From CF-161 sp035259145 (GTDB lineage Bacteria; Chloroflexota; Dormibacteria; Dormibacterales; Dormibacteraceae): a stretch of 29,782 nt of DNA. The position numbers were made by a program, and so were the translations under genes. This document shows positions 7,521-15,984 of the stretch, piece by piece. Within the stretch, counting starts at the first letter, position 1; the number at the start of each line of letters is the position of its first letter. The stretch spans positions 1 through 29,782 of the forward strand of contig DATFWQ010000300.1 of the NCBI GenBank assembly GCA_035259145.1, given 5' to 3'. The notes beneath the pieces were generated by a model, which saw only the letters and a program-made list of their open reading frames with translations, did no database searches and was not told where the DNA came from.

Positions 7521-8752
7521 GCAGCGGCCCAGTCCAGCGCCCTGGTCACCGCCCCGTCCAGGGCCCGGACAGCGAGCTCCAGGTGCTCGGGACGGGTGTC
7601 CTCCTCCTTCGTGTGGCTCAGGCCGCGCAGGCTCTGGACGAAGATCATGGCCGTCGGCACTCCGCTCATCGCCACCTCGGAGGCGTCGTGGAGGGGACCG
7701 CTGGGCAGCCGGTGGCAGCGGCCCGCGACCTCCACGACTGCCTGCTCGCACAGGTCTACCAGTTCGGGATGAAATGGGACGGGATCGATCCGCCAGATGC
7801 GCTCCCACTCCACCTCAACCCGCTCCTCCTCGGCTATCGACTGGCCGGCAGATTGCGCCTCGGCGAGCATGGTGGCCAGCACAGCCCCGTCCAGGTGGCG
7901 CTGATCGAGCGTGATCTCGCAGGTCCCGGCCACGGCGGTGACGATCCCGGGCCTCGTCACGACCCGGCCCACCGTTCCCACGCCTCCACCGCGCTTCGCG
8001 ATCTCCCGTACCTCGAGGGCGAGCCGTGCGGCGGCCGCGAACGCGTCCCGCCTGGCGTCCATCGGGGTGGAGCCGGCGTGGGCGGACTGCCCCAGGAACC
8101 GGATCAGGTGGCGTTCCACGCCAAATGTGCCCAGAACCGCACCCAGGGGTAGGCCCAGACGCTCCAGCACCGGCCCCTGCTCGATGTGCAGCTCCAGATA
8201 GGCCGCGGCGTTTGCCAGCTGACGCCGGCTGTCGCCGGCGCGATCGAGATCGACGCCGAAGGCGGCCAGCGCGTCGGGAAGGGCGATTCCGGCCGCGTCC
8301 TTCAAGCCCCTGACGTCGCCCGGCTCCAGATGCCCGGCGGCCGCACTCGAGCCGAAGAGGCTGCGTCCGAATCGAGCACCTTCTTCGTCGGCCCAGCTCA
8401 CCAGCCGCACGGTGAGGGGTGGACTGCCACGCGAGGCGACGTGCCTCAACACCTCGAGGCCCGCCAGCACGTTCAGGCAGCCGTCCAGCCAGCCGCCGTC
8501 CACCACGGAGTCCAGGTGGCCTCCGATCAGCAGCGCGCGTTGGGAGTGCCCAGCCAGTGTTGCCCACTGGTTGCCGGCCTCGTCGATCTCGGTTTCCACC
8601 GGCAACCTCGAAAGCTTGTCTCGCAGCCACTCCCGAGCCTGTTGCCAGGTGTCGGTCCAGGAGACGCGCTGGGCCCCGGCCTGATTCCCGGTAAGCGCCT
8701 GCAGCTCCCGCAGCTCGCTGATCGTGCGCGTGGGATCGAACGCGGCGGTCAC
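7514..8752 (-). CDS. M20-family amidohydrolase (allantoate / N-carbamoyl-L-amino-acid hydrolase type)
   Basis: A 412-residue binuclear-metal peptidase-fold hydrolase of full family length. Metal and catalytic residues are visible: His79 and Asp81 in GGHLDSVVDGG, bridging Asp90 in GWLDG, catalytic and ligand Glu123/Glu124 in WADEEGARFG, His189 in ELHIEQGP, and the late His in SHTKEEDT. The dimerisation-lid segments FGVERHLIRFLGQSAHAGSTPMDARRD and LPSGPLHDASEVA are typical of the hydantoinase/carbamoylase and allantoate amidohydrolase clade. Members release ammonia and CO2 from N-carbamoyl amino acids, ureidoglycolate-type compounds or allantoate. The exact substrate cannot be read. It is transcribed away from pknG and converges with the DUF998-like gene. 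Confidence 0.9.
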   Translation of the reverse strand: MTAAFDPTRTISELRELQALTGNQAGAQRVSWTDTWQQAREWLRDKLSRLPVETEIDEAGNQWATLAGHSQRALLIGGHLDSVVDGGWLDGCLNVLAGLEVLRHVASRGSPPLTVRLVSWADEEGARFGRSLFGSSAAAGHLEPGDVRGLKDAAGIALPDALAAFGVDLDRAGDSRRQLANAAAYLELHIEQGPVLERLGLPLGAVLGTFGVERHLIRFLGQSAHAGSTPMDARRDAFAAAARLALEVREIAKRGGGVGTVGRVVTRPGIVTAVAGTCEITLDQRHLDGAVLATMLAEAQSAGQSIAEEERVEVEWERIWRIDPVPFHPELVDLCEQAVVEVAGRCHRLPSGPLHDASEVAMSGVPTAMIFVQSLRGLSHTKEEDTRPEHLELAVRALDGAVTRALDWAAAQ

Positions 8753-8884
8753 GTCGCCATGGGGGTTGGCGCGTTCATCCGGGCGACGCGTGCGTCAGCC
8801 CAAGTGGCACTGGTACGCGTATCCAAAGCATAATCAACGTTCAATGCCCAGAGGGATGGGGGGCGCCCGGATACTCCGGGTCTT

Positions 8885-8905
8885 GACCCTGGCTCGATCA
8901 GGGTC
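8885..8905. promoter_or_regulatory. Inverted repeat in the hydrolase/pknG divergent region
   Basis: GACCCTG and CAGGGTC are perfect 7-bp inverted copies separated by 7 bases (centre-to-centre 14 bp), lying 76 bp before the pknG start in the 228-bp divergent intergenic region. The arrangement looks like a dimeric operator or a leader hairpin. I did not find a convincing -35/-10 pair near it. Confidence 0.35.
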
Positions 8906-8980
8906 GTCGTCCTTGCGATCTCGCGAGCCGTGGCTCAGCTTCGTCCCGCCCGCTTCCGGCGGCGGCAGGAGATAGTTGTG

Positions 8981-11434
8981 ATGGACGGGGACGCATGCAA
9001 GGCAACACCGGGTTGCACCGGCGTCATCGAGGACGGATACTGCAACGTCTGCGGACGGATCGGCGCCCGCAAGGTCGGCGACGCCATTGCTGCGCCGGCA
9101 CCTGAACCCGAGGCTGACACGGCCGGACCGGTGAAAGCCGCCAGCAACGGCAGTGGAAGCGGGGCCGGTGGCGCCACGACAGCAACGGCGCGACCGGTTG
9201 GGATGACGAGCACACCGGGCACCGCCCAATCAGATCCTCCCCCGCACCCGGGGTCTCCACCAGGCCAGCCTGGCGTGGAGGCTCAGCGGCACGTGACGTC
9301 CCAGGCAGACGGTGAGGTAACCACCGGCGCCTCCGACATGTCTCCAGCAGAGCCGTCTCGGCCCAGTGGCCCGCCCACGTCCCCCTCCAGGCGAACCGCC
9401 GCGACCGGTCGGGGCAGCGTCTCTCGGAGCCGCATCGGAGCGGGACTGGTGAGCGTGCCGCCGATGCCGATGCTCGACCCTTCCGCCGCCATCATGTCGG
9501 AGCCGATAGTGGCCGAGGACAAACGCTTCTGCGGCAAGTGTGGAACGGAGGTGGGGCGCAGCAAGGACGACCGGCCGGGGCGGCTCGCGGGCTTCTGCAG
9601 CAAGTGCCGTCACCCCTACTCGTTCATTCCACCCCTCGACACCGGCGACCTTGTCGTGGGTCAGTACCGGATCTGGGGCTGCCTATCCTACGGCGGGCTG
9701 GGCTGGATCTACCTGGCTCAGGACGAGCAGGTGTCGAACCGCTGGGTGGTCCTGAAGGGCCTGCTCAATTCCAGCGATTCGGACGCGATGGAGGCGGCGC
9801 TGGCCGAGCGTCAGTTCCTCGCTCGCGTCGAGCACCCCAGCGTGGTCCGGATCTACAACTTCGTGCAGCACGCCGGCGCCGGATACATCGTGATGGAGTA
9901 CGTCGGCGGTAAGACGCTGAAGCGAATCCTCCAGGAGCGGCGGCGGGCCAACGGTGCCGTGGGTGGTGCCCTCCCGGTGGAGCATGCACTGGCGTACATC
10001 CTCGGCATCCTTCCCGCCTTCGCTTATCTGCACCGACTCGGGCTCGTCTACAACGACTTCAAGCCTGACAACGTGATGCTCCACGGTGACGATGTGAAGC
10101 TCATCGACCTCGGCGCGGTGACCAGAATGGATGACCCCAGGGCCTCGGTCTTCGGCACCGACGGCTACCAGGCCCCCGAGGTGGCCAGGCTCGGCCCCTC
10201 ACCTGCCTCGGATCTCTACTCGGTCGCTCGCTGCCTGGCAGTGCTCATCCTCGACTTCCGCGGCTATCAGACCAAGTACAAGTACAGCCTCCCCGAACCT
10301 GACGAGCACCCGATCCTGCACCAGCACGAGTCTCTCTATCGGTTCCTGATCAAGGGCTCGGCGACAAATCCCGACGACCGTTTTCAGACCGCCGACGAGA
10401 TGGCCGACCAGCTCCTGGGCGTTCTTCGCGAGGTCGTCTCCGCGAAGGACGGCAACTCCCGGCCTGCCGCCAGCGGCCTGTTCGGCGGCGATCTGCAGGC
10501 CCTGTACGCCAACTCCCGGAGCCCGATCTCTCCCGACTGGCGCCACCTGCCGACGTTGAAGGTGAATCCGGCGGACCCCTCGGCCAACTTCGTCGTCAAC
10601 GTCTCGTCGGTTGGCAGCCCCGCCGAGCAGATGGCCCTGCTCGACGACGCCATCAGGCAGGGTCACGTGACGGACACCGCCGAGACGCGGCTGGCGGCCG
10701 CCCGCGCCCTGATCTGGATGGGTCGCACCGCTGAAGCCGAAGAGCGGTTGGAGGAAGTCAACCGTGAGGACCCCTGGGACTGGCGGGTCACGTGGTATCG
10801 CGGCGTGAGCCTGTTGAGGCGAGGTCTGGCCGGCGAAGCCAAGCAAGCCTTCGAGCGGATCCACTTCGACCTGCCGGGGGAGCTCGCGCCCAAGCTGGCT
10901 GAGGCTCTGGCCGCCGAGCTTGCAGGAGACCTCCAGCGAGCGGCAGCGCTCTATGCGACGGTGGCCACCACTGATCCCAACTTCACGTCAGCATGCTTTG
11001 GGCTGGCTCGGGTCCGGGACGCCATGGGCGACCTGGCGGGCGCGGCGGCTGCCTACCGCCGGCTTCCCGAGACGTCCAGCCTGTACGTGCCGGCGCAGGT
11101 CGCCCTGACGCGGACACTGATCCGCATGGCCGAGGCGGGTCCAGCGGTTGGCGAGCTGCAGCAGGCCTCGACGGCGCTCCAGAGGCTCGACCTCGACAAC
11201 CAGCAGCGGTCCTACCTGATGGTCGAGCTGCTCGAGGCAGCGCTGGCGCTCCTGGAGTCGAATGTGGTGAAGCCGGAGGCGACAGTCAAACTGGTGGGCA
11301 GGCCGTTCCAGGAAACTGAGGTGCGGCTGGGCCTGGAACGCGCGTATCGAGACCTGGCACGCACGGCCGGCGGCGACGACAAGATCCGACTGGTGGACCG
11401 GGCTAACGAGGTGCGCCCCCTGACGGCCGTTTAG
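8981..11434 (+). CDS. pknG: Serine/threonine protein kinase PknG
   Basis: An 817-residue soluble PknG. An N-terminal zinc ribbon (Cys6, Cys12, Cys21, Cys24) is followed by a disordered Ser/Thr/Pro-rich stretch (about 35-165) and the rubredoxin-like domain with Cys184/Cys187 and Cys206/Cys209. The kinase domain spans about 225-480: Gly-rich loop CLSYGGLGWIYLA, Lys259 in VVLKG, catalytic Asp359 in YNDFKPDN, and LIDLG (Asp376) in place of DFG, as in PknG. A TPR-type helical C-terminus follows (WDWRVTWYRG, GELAPKLAEALAAELAG, ending NEVRP). In mycobacteria PknG phosphorylates the FHA protein GarA in response to amino acids sensed by GlnH/GlnX. AGGAG at 8967-8971 supports ATG 8981, with GTG 8978 as an alternative. 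It is the first gene of the six-gene signalling operon. Confidence 0.96.
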   Translation: MDGDACKATPGCTGVIEDGYCNVCGRIGARKVGDAIAAPAPEPEADTAGPVKAASNGSGSGAGGATTATARPVGMTSTPGTAQSDPPPHPGSPPGQPGVEAQRHVTSQADGEVTTGASDMSPAEPSRPSGPPTSPSRRTAATGRGSVSRSRIGAGLVSVPPMPMLDPSAAIMSEPIVAEDKRFCGKCGTEVGRSKDDRPGRLAGFCSKCRHPYSFIPPLDTGDLVVGQYRIWGCLSYGGLGWIYLAQDEQVSNRWVVLKGLLNSSDSDAMEAALAERQFLARVEHPSVVRIYNFVQHAGAGYIVMEYVGGKTLKRILQERRRANGAVGGALPVEHALAYILGILPAFAYLHRLGLVYNDFKPDNVMLHGDDVKLIDLGAVTRMDDPRASVFGTDGYQAPEVARLGPSPASDLYSVARCLAVLILDFRGYQTKYKYSLPEPDEHPILHQHESLYRFLIKGSATNPDDRFQTADEMADQLLGVLREVVSAKDGNSRPAASGLFGGDLQALYANSRSPISPDWRHLPTLKVNPADPSANFVVNVSSVGSPAEQMALLDDAIRQGHVTDTAETRLAAARALIWMGRTAEAEERLEEVNREDPWDWRVTWYRGVSLLRRGLAGEAKQAFERIHFDLPGELAPKLAEALAAELAGDLQRAAALYATVATTDPNFTSACFGLARVRDAMGDLAGAAAAYRRLPETSSLYVPAQVALTRTLIRMAEAGPAVGELQQASTALQRLDLDNQQRSYLMVELLEAALALLESNVVKPEATVKLVGRPFQETEVRLGLERAYRDLARTAGGDDKIRLVDRANEVRPLTAV

Positions 11435-11481
11435 ATGACTGGCCACCGAATCGCCCGCCGCCGATCGGAATCAATCATCTA

Positions 11482-12522
11482 GTGCTCTTGGTCAAAGACA
11501 GTCTTCGGTGTCCGGATCCCGAGTGCGGCGAGTCCGTGCTGCCCGAAGACCGCTTCTGCGAGGCGTGCGGTCTCGAGCTCGCGTTGGGTTGGGCCGATCC
11601 GCCGATCGAGGTTCTGACGCCGGAGGCCGCGCCGCCGGAGCTCGCGCCGCCAGAGCTGGCGCCGCCGGAGTTTGCGCCGCCAGAGCTCCTGCCGGGCGGA
11701 TTGGTGGCGCCGCAGTTCGTGCTCCCCGCGGCCGTCGGGCCGGACGACCGCAGCCACATCGAAATGTCCCTGCCCGACATGGCCGGCGTGAGCGACATCG
11801 GTCTGAGACACCAGTGCAACGAGGACGCCATGGGGCTGGCCAAGATAGGACCGCCCAGCGTGAGAGTCCTGGTCGTGTGTGACGGCGTATCAACCTCGTC
11901 GGAGCCGGCTGCCGCGGCCCAGGCGGCCGCTGACGCCGCGCTTGCGTACCTCATGCAGGCCGTCCAGAACCCCCACCTCGATCCCGAGTCCGCAATGACC
12001 CAGGCGGTGGGGGCGGCCCAGCGGGCGGTCTCAGCCGTGGAGTTTTCGGCGGACCAGGCGGACGAGCCACCCGCGACCACACTGGTGGCAGCGCTCGTGA
12101 TGGACCACCAGACGACGATCGGCTGGGTCGGCGACAGCCGCGCCTACCTGGTCGGTCCCGACGACGCCTGGCAGCTGAGTCAGGACCACACCTGGGCTAC
12201 GGAACAGGTAGAGATGGGCATGTTGCCGGACGACGCCATCTTTGCCGATCCCCGCGCGCACGCCCTTACCAAGTGGCTGGGCGGTGACATCGAAGGGGGC
12301 TTCGAGCCGTCCGTCGCCACTTTCGCGGTTCCCGTCAGCGGCTGCCTGGTATTGTGCACTGACGGTCTCTGGAACTACGCTCCCTCTCCGGAGCGGATGT
12401 GCGGCCTGGTGGCACAGCTTCCCGGCGACGCCACTCCGCTGGAGGTGGCGCAGGGACTGACGGAGTTCGCTCGCTCGGCGGGCGGCAGTGACAACATCAC
12501 TGTTGCGGTCGCCTTTGTGTGA
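11482..12522 (+). CDS. PP2C-family protein phosphatase with N-terminal zinc ribbon
   Basis: A 346-residue protein. A zinc ribbon (Cys10, Cys15, Cys26, Cys29) leads to a Pro-rich linker of repeated APPEL units (about 49-70) and a PP2C (PPM) domain from about 100 to the end. Metal-binding acidic residues are Asp115 in HQCNEDAMG, Asp134 in VVCDGVS, Asp294 in LCTDGLW and Asp337 in GGSDNIT; GWVGDSRAYL is also diagnostic. PPM enzymes hydrolyse phospho-Ser/Thr using Mn/Mg. The start is GTG 11482, 47 bp after pknG, with no strong ribosome binding site; TTG 11488 is an alternative. As the only phosphatase in the operon, it is the natural candidate to reverse PknG phosphorylation. That role is inferred from position. 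Confidence 0.93.
   Translation: MLLVKDSLRCPDPECGESVLPEDRFCEACGLELALGWADPPIEVLTPEAAPPELAPPELAPPEFAPPELLPGGLVAPQFVLPAAVGPDDRSHIEMSLPDMAGVSDIGLRHQCNEDAMGLAKIGPPSVRVLVVCDGVSTSSEPAAAAQAAADAALAYLMQAVQNPHLDPESAMTQAVGAAQRAVSAVEFSADQADEPPATTLVAALVMDHQTTIGWVGDSRAYLVGPDDAWQLSQDHTWATEQVEMGMLPDDAIFADPRAHALTKWLGGDIEGGFEPSVATFAVPVSGCLVLCTDGLWNYAPSPERMCGLVAQLPGDATPLEVAQGLTEFARSAGGSDNITVAVAFV
11623..11695 (+). repeat. 15-bp coding repeat in the PP2C linker
   Basis: About four imperfect copies of a 15-bp unit (GCGCCGCCGGAGCTC-like) encode APPEL, APPEL, APPEF, APPEL in the linker between the zinc ribbon and the phosphatase domain. The length is a multiple of three, so copy-number change would alter linker length without breaking the frame. 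Confidence 0.75.
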
Positions 12523-12562
12523 AGGAGCTGACACCGAGATTCTGGGACTGTAAAGGGAAATG

Positions 12563-12570
12563 AAGGAGGG
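12563..12570 (+). promoter_or_regulatory. Strong ribosome binding site that fixes a TTG start
   Basis: AAGGAGGG lies 6 bases before TTG 12577. There is no ATG or GTG at a matching position, so this site decides the unusual TTG start of the VWA gene. Confidence 0.75.
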
Positions 12571-12576
12571 GATACC

Positions 12577-13956
12577 TTGACCACGTTCAGTGCCGCGGCG
12601 CATCAGAACGTATTCCTACCCCGCGGCTCTTCGGAGGTCGATGCGATCCTGTCCGTCTCGGCCCGTGAGGGCGAGAGCAGCGACTGGAACACGGTCGCCC
12701 TGGGCGGTTCAGTCGAAGTGATCATGGTGGACTCCTCCGGCTCGATGACGTTTCCCTCAAGCAAGATCGAAGCTGCACGTACCGCCACCGGCAAGGCGAT
12801 CGACCGGCTCCGAGACGGCACCTGGTTTGCCGTCATCGCCGGCTCCACTCAGGCCCGGATGATCTACCCTGAGCCGGCTCCTGGGCCCGACGGCTACTCC
12901 CGCCCGCAGCTGGCATCGGCGTCCATCTCGACCCGAGCAGCCGCGAAACAGGCCGTCGGCAAGCTCGAAGCCGGCGGCGGCACGGCCATCTCGACCTGGC
13001 TGGGACTGGCAAGGCAGGTGTTCGAGACTCGCCCCGGCGCCATCAAGCACGCCCTGCTGCTGACTGACGGCAGAAACGAGAGCGAGGAGGCCGCGAGGCT
13101 GACGGCTGAGCTGGAGCGCTGCCTGGGCGCTTTCCAGTGCGACTGCCGCGGCTTCGGCACCAACTGGGATCGGGCAGAGCTGCAGGGGATCTCCGACACG
13201 CTGCTCGGCACAACCGACATCATTCCCCACGCCTCTCAGATGGAGGCCGAGTTCGAGGCGATCATCCAGCAGGCGATGAGCAAGCGGGTCGGCTCGGTCT
13301 TCGTCTCTGTGCTCACCCCTGTGGGCGGCCACGTGAGGTTCTTCAAGCAGGTCGCGCCGGAGGTCGTGGACCTCACCGCCCTGGCGGTCTGGCAGCAGCC
13401 CGTAGGGCCGAACGGGCGGTGGGAGGTCGTGAGCATGACCGATTCAGCACGCCCCATGATCAGCCTCTATCCGACGGGAGCATGGGCCGACGGCGAGGAC
13501 CGCGAATACCACGTAGGGTTGACGGTGCCGCCCCAGACGGTCGGACCAGAGTACGAGGTGCGAGCGGGCCGCATCAGTGTGCTCGTCGACGGCACCATGG
13601 TCACGCAGGTTCCGGTGAGGGCCGCCTGGTCGGACGACGTGGAGGTCACCACCCGAATCAATCCAGCCCTGGCCCACTTCACCGGCCAGGAGGATCTGGC
13701 GAGGAGCATCGCCGAGGGCCTCGCCGCAAGGCGTGCGGGTGACTACCAGACTGCGACTCAACGCCTCGGCCACGCCGCCAGCCTCGCCCATGCGGCAGGC
13801 AACCGCGAGACCACGCGGCTGCTCCTGCGCGTGGTCGAGATCGAGGACCCCGAACGGGGCACCGTCAGGTTGAAGACTGATGTGTCCAAGGAAGACGAGA
13901 TGACGCTGGATACCAGGTCGAGGCGGACCGTCCGCCTGATCAGGACGTACGACTGA
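12577..13956 (+). CDS. VWA-domain protein of the PknG locus
   Basis: A 459-residue soluble protein. The VWA domain (about 45-220) has an intact MIDAS: Asp52-x-Ser54-x-Ser56 (VDSSGSM), Thr136 in AGGGTAIST and Asp164 in LLTDGRNE. A beta-rich middle region follows (about 240-365), then a helical TPR-like segment (about 375-425, INPALAHFTGQEDLARSI to LLLRVVEIED). The charged C-terminal tail contains Thr443, Thr446, Ser448 and Thr451 within DEMTLDTRSRRTVR. Similar VWA proteins accompany FHA and PP2C genes in actinobacterial PknG loci. The tail resembles the N-terminal phospho-acceptor motif of GarA (VTVETTS), so it may be a PknG substrate and FHA ligand; that is my inference. It starts at TTG 12577, and its stop overlaps the FHA start (TGATG). 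Confidence 0.92.
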   Translation: MTTFSAAAHQNVFLPRGSSEVDAILSVSAREGESSDWNTVALGGSVEVIMVDSSGSMTFPSSKIEAARTATGKAIDRLRDGTWFAVIAGSTQARMIYPEPAPGPDGYSRPQLASASISTRAAAKQAVGKLEAGGGTAISTWLGLARQVFETRPGAIKHALLLTDGRNESEEAARLTAELERCLGAFQCDCRGFGTNWDRAELQGISDTLLGTTDIIPHASQMEAEFEAIIQQAMSKRVGSVFVSVLTPVGGHVRFFKQVAPEVVDLTALAVWQQPVGPNGRWEVVSMTDSARPMISLYPTGAWADGEDREYHVGLTVPPQTVGPEYEVRAGRISVLVDGTMVTQVPVRAAWSDDVEVTTRINPALAHFTGQEDLARSIAEGLAARRAGDYQTATQRLGHAASLAHAAGNRETTRLLLRVVEIEDPERGTVRLKTDVSKEDEMTLDTRSRRTVRLIRTYD

Positions 13957-14600
13957 TGGCCTTCACGTGCAGGAGAGGGCACCAATCCCTCAGCGATGAC
14001 TACTGTGACGTCTGTGGGGCCAAGAACCTGAACGCCGCCCAGAGGAGCCCAAGCTGGTGGCGGCCCCCGGCCGAACCGCCCTGCCCGATGTGCGGAACGG
14101 CTCGCGAGGGCGGCGATCGCTACTGCGCCGGCTGTGCTTACGACTTCGAGACCGGGCAGGTCCTGCCCCCTAGGCCGGTCCCTCAGCTCGCTCACGCCTC
14201 GGCGACCCCTTACCCGACTCGTGCCGCCGTCGCCACCGGGCTGGTGCTGGTGCTCAGCTTCGACGCGCAGCGAGCCAACGAGCCCGGCTGCCCACCGCCG
14301 CCCGCAGATACGGCCGAGCACGTCTTCATCGTCGACCAGCCGTCCATCGTCATCGGTCGCGACGACTCCAACGGTGTCCACGTTCCGATTCCCGGGGACC
14401 CCTACGTCTCGCGGCGGCACGCAGAGATCATCGACCTCGGCGGAGCGTGGGGCATTCGCGACCTGGGCTCGACCAACGGCACCAAGCTCAACGGGCTGGC
14501 CATGGTCGGAGCCGAGGTGAAGCTGATCAAGGCGAACGACGTCGTCGAGCTCGGGTGCTTCTCAAGGATCACGGTGCGGGACCGCTCGTTCGAGGACTGA
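13956..14600 (+). CDS. FHA-domain protein with two N-terminal zinc ribbons
   Basis: A 214-residue cytoplasmic protein. Zinc-ribbon motifs are Cys5/Cys17/Cys20 (with His9 as possible fourth ligand) and Cys43/Cys46/Cys57/Cys60. After a Pro-rich linker comes the FHA domain (about 120-210) with the phosphothreonine-binding set: Arg135 in IGRDDSN, Ser152-Arg153-Arg154-His155 in VSRRHAEI, and LGSTNGTKLNG with Asn174 and Asn179. FHA domains bind pThr peptides. In mycobacteria the FHA protein of this pathway is GarA, which has an N-terminal ETTS switch instead of zinc ribbons; none is seen here, so this is not a simple GarA orthologue. The start overlaps the VWA stop by one base, implying coupled synthesis with its likely partner. 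Confidence 0.93.
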   Translation: MAFTCRRGHQSLSDDYCDVCGAKNLNAAQRSPSWWRPPAEPPCPMCGTAREGGDRYCAGCAYDFETGQVLPPRPVPQLAHASATPYPTRAAVATGLVLVLSFDAQRANEPGCPPPPADTAEHVFIVDQPSIVIGRDDSNGVHVPIPGDPYVSRRHAEIIDLGGAWGIRDLGSTNGTKLNGLAMVGAEVKLIKANDVVELGCFSRITVRDRSFED

Positions 14601-14604
14601 CGCG

Positions 14605-15984
14605 ATGAGCCAGGCACTGACCTTGCGGATGCCCGCAGACGACGAGGGCCTGCCGGCGAGGCCGCGGACGTCGACCCCTGTTCTGCTGCGGAGGCTGTCG
14701 CTCCTGGTCGCGGTCGCGGCCGGCATGCTCGCACTGGTCGGAACGACCGCAGTGGTGTTGACGCGGAACACAGTGGACAGCGTGGGGCACAGGACCGTTC
14801 CGGCGATCATCGACTCGCAGAAGATCCACGAGGCGCTTGCCGACGCAGACCGCTCAGCCGCCAATGATTTCCTGTCCGGCGGGGTCGAAGTTGGCGGGCC
14901 GCGCCAGCAATATCAGCGCGACATCGGCCTCGTGACAAGCGAGCTGGAGCAAGCCGCCGAGCACAACTCAGTCGGAAGCGAGGGCAGCGCTGTGCTCCAG
15001 CGAGTCAGCGCCAAGGTGACGGAGTACACAGGCCTGGTGGAGACCGCCCGGGCCTACAACCGCGTCGGCTACCCGGTCGGCGCTACGTACCTGCGCACGG
15101 CCTCGCGCCTCATGCACGACCCAAAGACCGGGATCCTGGTCGACATCGACGCGCTGGACAGGCTGAACAACCGGAATCTGGGGCGCGAAAACGGCCAGAT
15201 GTGGGTCGCAGGCGGAGCCCTCGCCGGGTTTTACGTGGTCGCGCTCGGCCTGCTCGCTGTGCTGATGTACACACAGGGGTTCCTCCGTGCGAGATTTCGC
15301 CGCCGTCGCAACCCCCGCGTGATTGCGGCCACCGCCTTGCTGATCCTGCTCGCCGGCGGCCTTACCGTCCAGGCCGCCGTCACCTACCTCAACGTGGAGC
15401 AGGCGCAGCTTCAGGCATTCGGCCGCCTGCACGTGCTCTGGCAGGCACGCTCACTCGCCGTCGACGCGAACGGCAACGAGAGCCTCTCGCTGATCTCGCG
15501 AGGGGCCGGAACAGCCTTCGACGACGCGTTCAAGGCAGAAGCGAAGCAGCTCGTGGACAGGCCGTTGACCGACGCCATGATCGAGTCCGCCGCGAGTGGG
15601 GAAGTCAATTTCAACGGGCTGCTGGCCGACGAGCTGAGGGGGGCCTCGTTCCCGGGGGAGCGAGATGCAGCGGTGAAGGCGCTGCGGGCCTATCAACAGT
15701 TCCTGCAGATCGACCAGGCGGTTCGTAACAAGTCGGCAACCGACCGCGAGGGTGCGGTGACTCTGGCGCTGGGCTCGGGGCCGGGACAGCTGGGGGCCGC
15801 TTTCGCCGACATGGACACGTGGCTCGGCCAGGCGATCCGAATCGTCCAGGACCACTATGACGCAGCGATCGCGACTGCCGGCCCCAGTCTGGCCCTCGAC
15901 GCCGGTATCCCGCTGTGCGCGATCGTGATCGCGGTTCTCGTCTTCTGGGGGCTGAGCCCACGCCGCGCTGAATACAGGGCCTGA
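14605..15984 (+). CDS. glnX: GlnX-like membrane sensor of the PknG pathway
   Basis: A 459-residue protein with four membrane helices: about 27-52 (LLVAVAAGMLALVGTTAVVL), 199-223 (WVAGGALAGFYVVALGLLAVL), 233-255 (VIAATALLILLAGGLTVQAAV) and 430-452 (GIPLCAIVIAVLVFWGL). Two external, mainly helical regions (about 55-198 and 257-428) resemble tandem four-helix-bundle ligand sensors. No kinase, HAMP or methyl-acceptor domain is present. This matches GlnX, which in mycobacteria relays the amino-acid-loaded state of GlnH to PknG. It starts 4 bp after the FHA stop, and its own stop overlaps the glnH start (TGATG). Sequence divergence is expected, so the name rests on topology plus its place next to glnH and pknG. 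Confidence 0.85.
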   Translation: MSQALTLRMPADDEGLPARPRTSTPVLLRRLSLLVAVAAGMLALVGTTAVVLTRNTVDSVGHRTVPAIIDSQKIHEALADADRSAANDFLSGGVEVGGPRQQYQRDIGLVTSELEQAAEHNSVGSEGSAVLQRVSAKVTEYTGLVETARAYNRVGYPVGATYLRTASRLMHDPKTGILVDIDALDRLNNRNLGRENGQMWVAGGALAGFYVVALGLLAVLMYTQGFLRARFRRRRNPRVIAATALLILLAGGLTVQAAVTYLNVEQAQLQAFGRLHVLWQARSLAVDANGNESLSLISRGAGTAFDDAFKAEAKQLVDRPLTDAMIESAASGEVNFNGLLADELRGASFPGERDAAVKALRAYQQFLQIDQAVRNKSATDREGAVTLALGSGPGQLGAAFADMDTWLGQAIRIVQDHYDAAIATAGPSLALDAGIPLCAIVIAVLVFWGLSPRRAEYRA

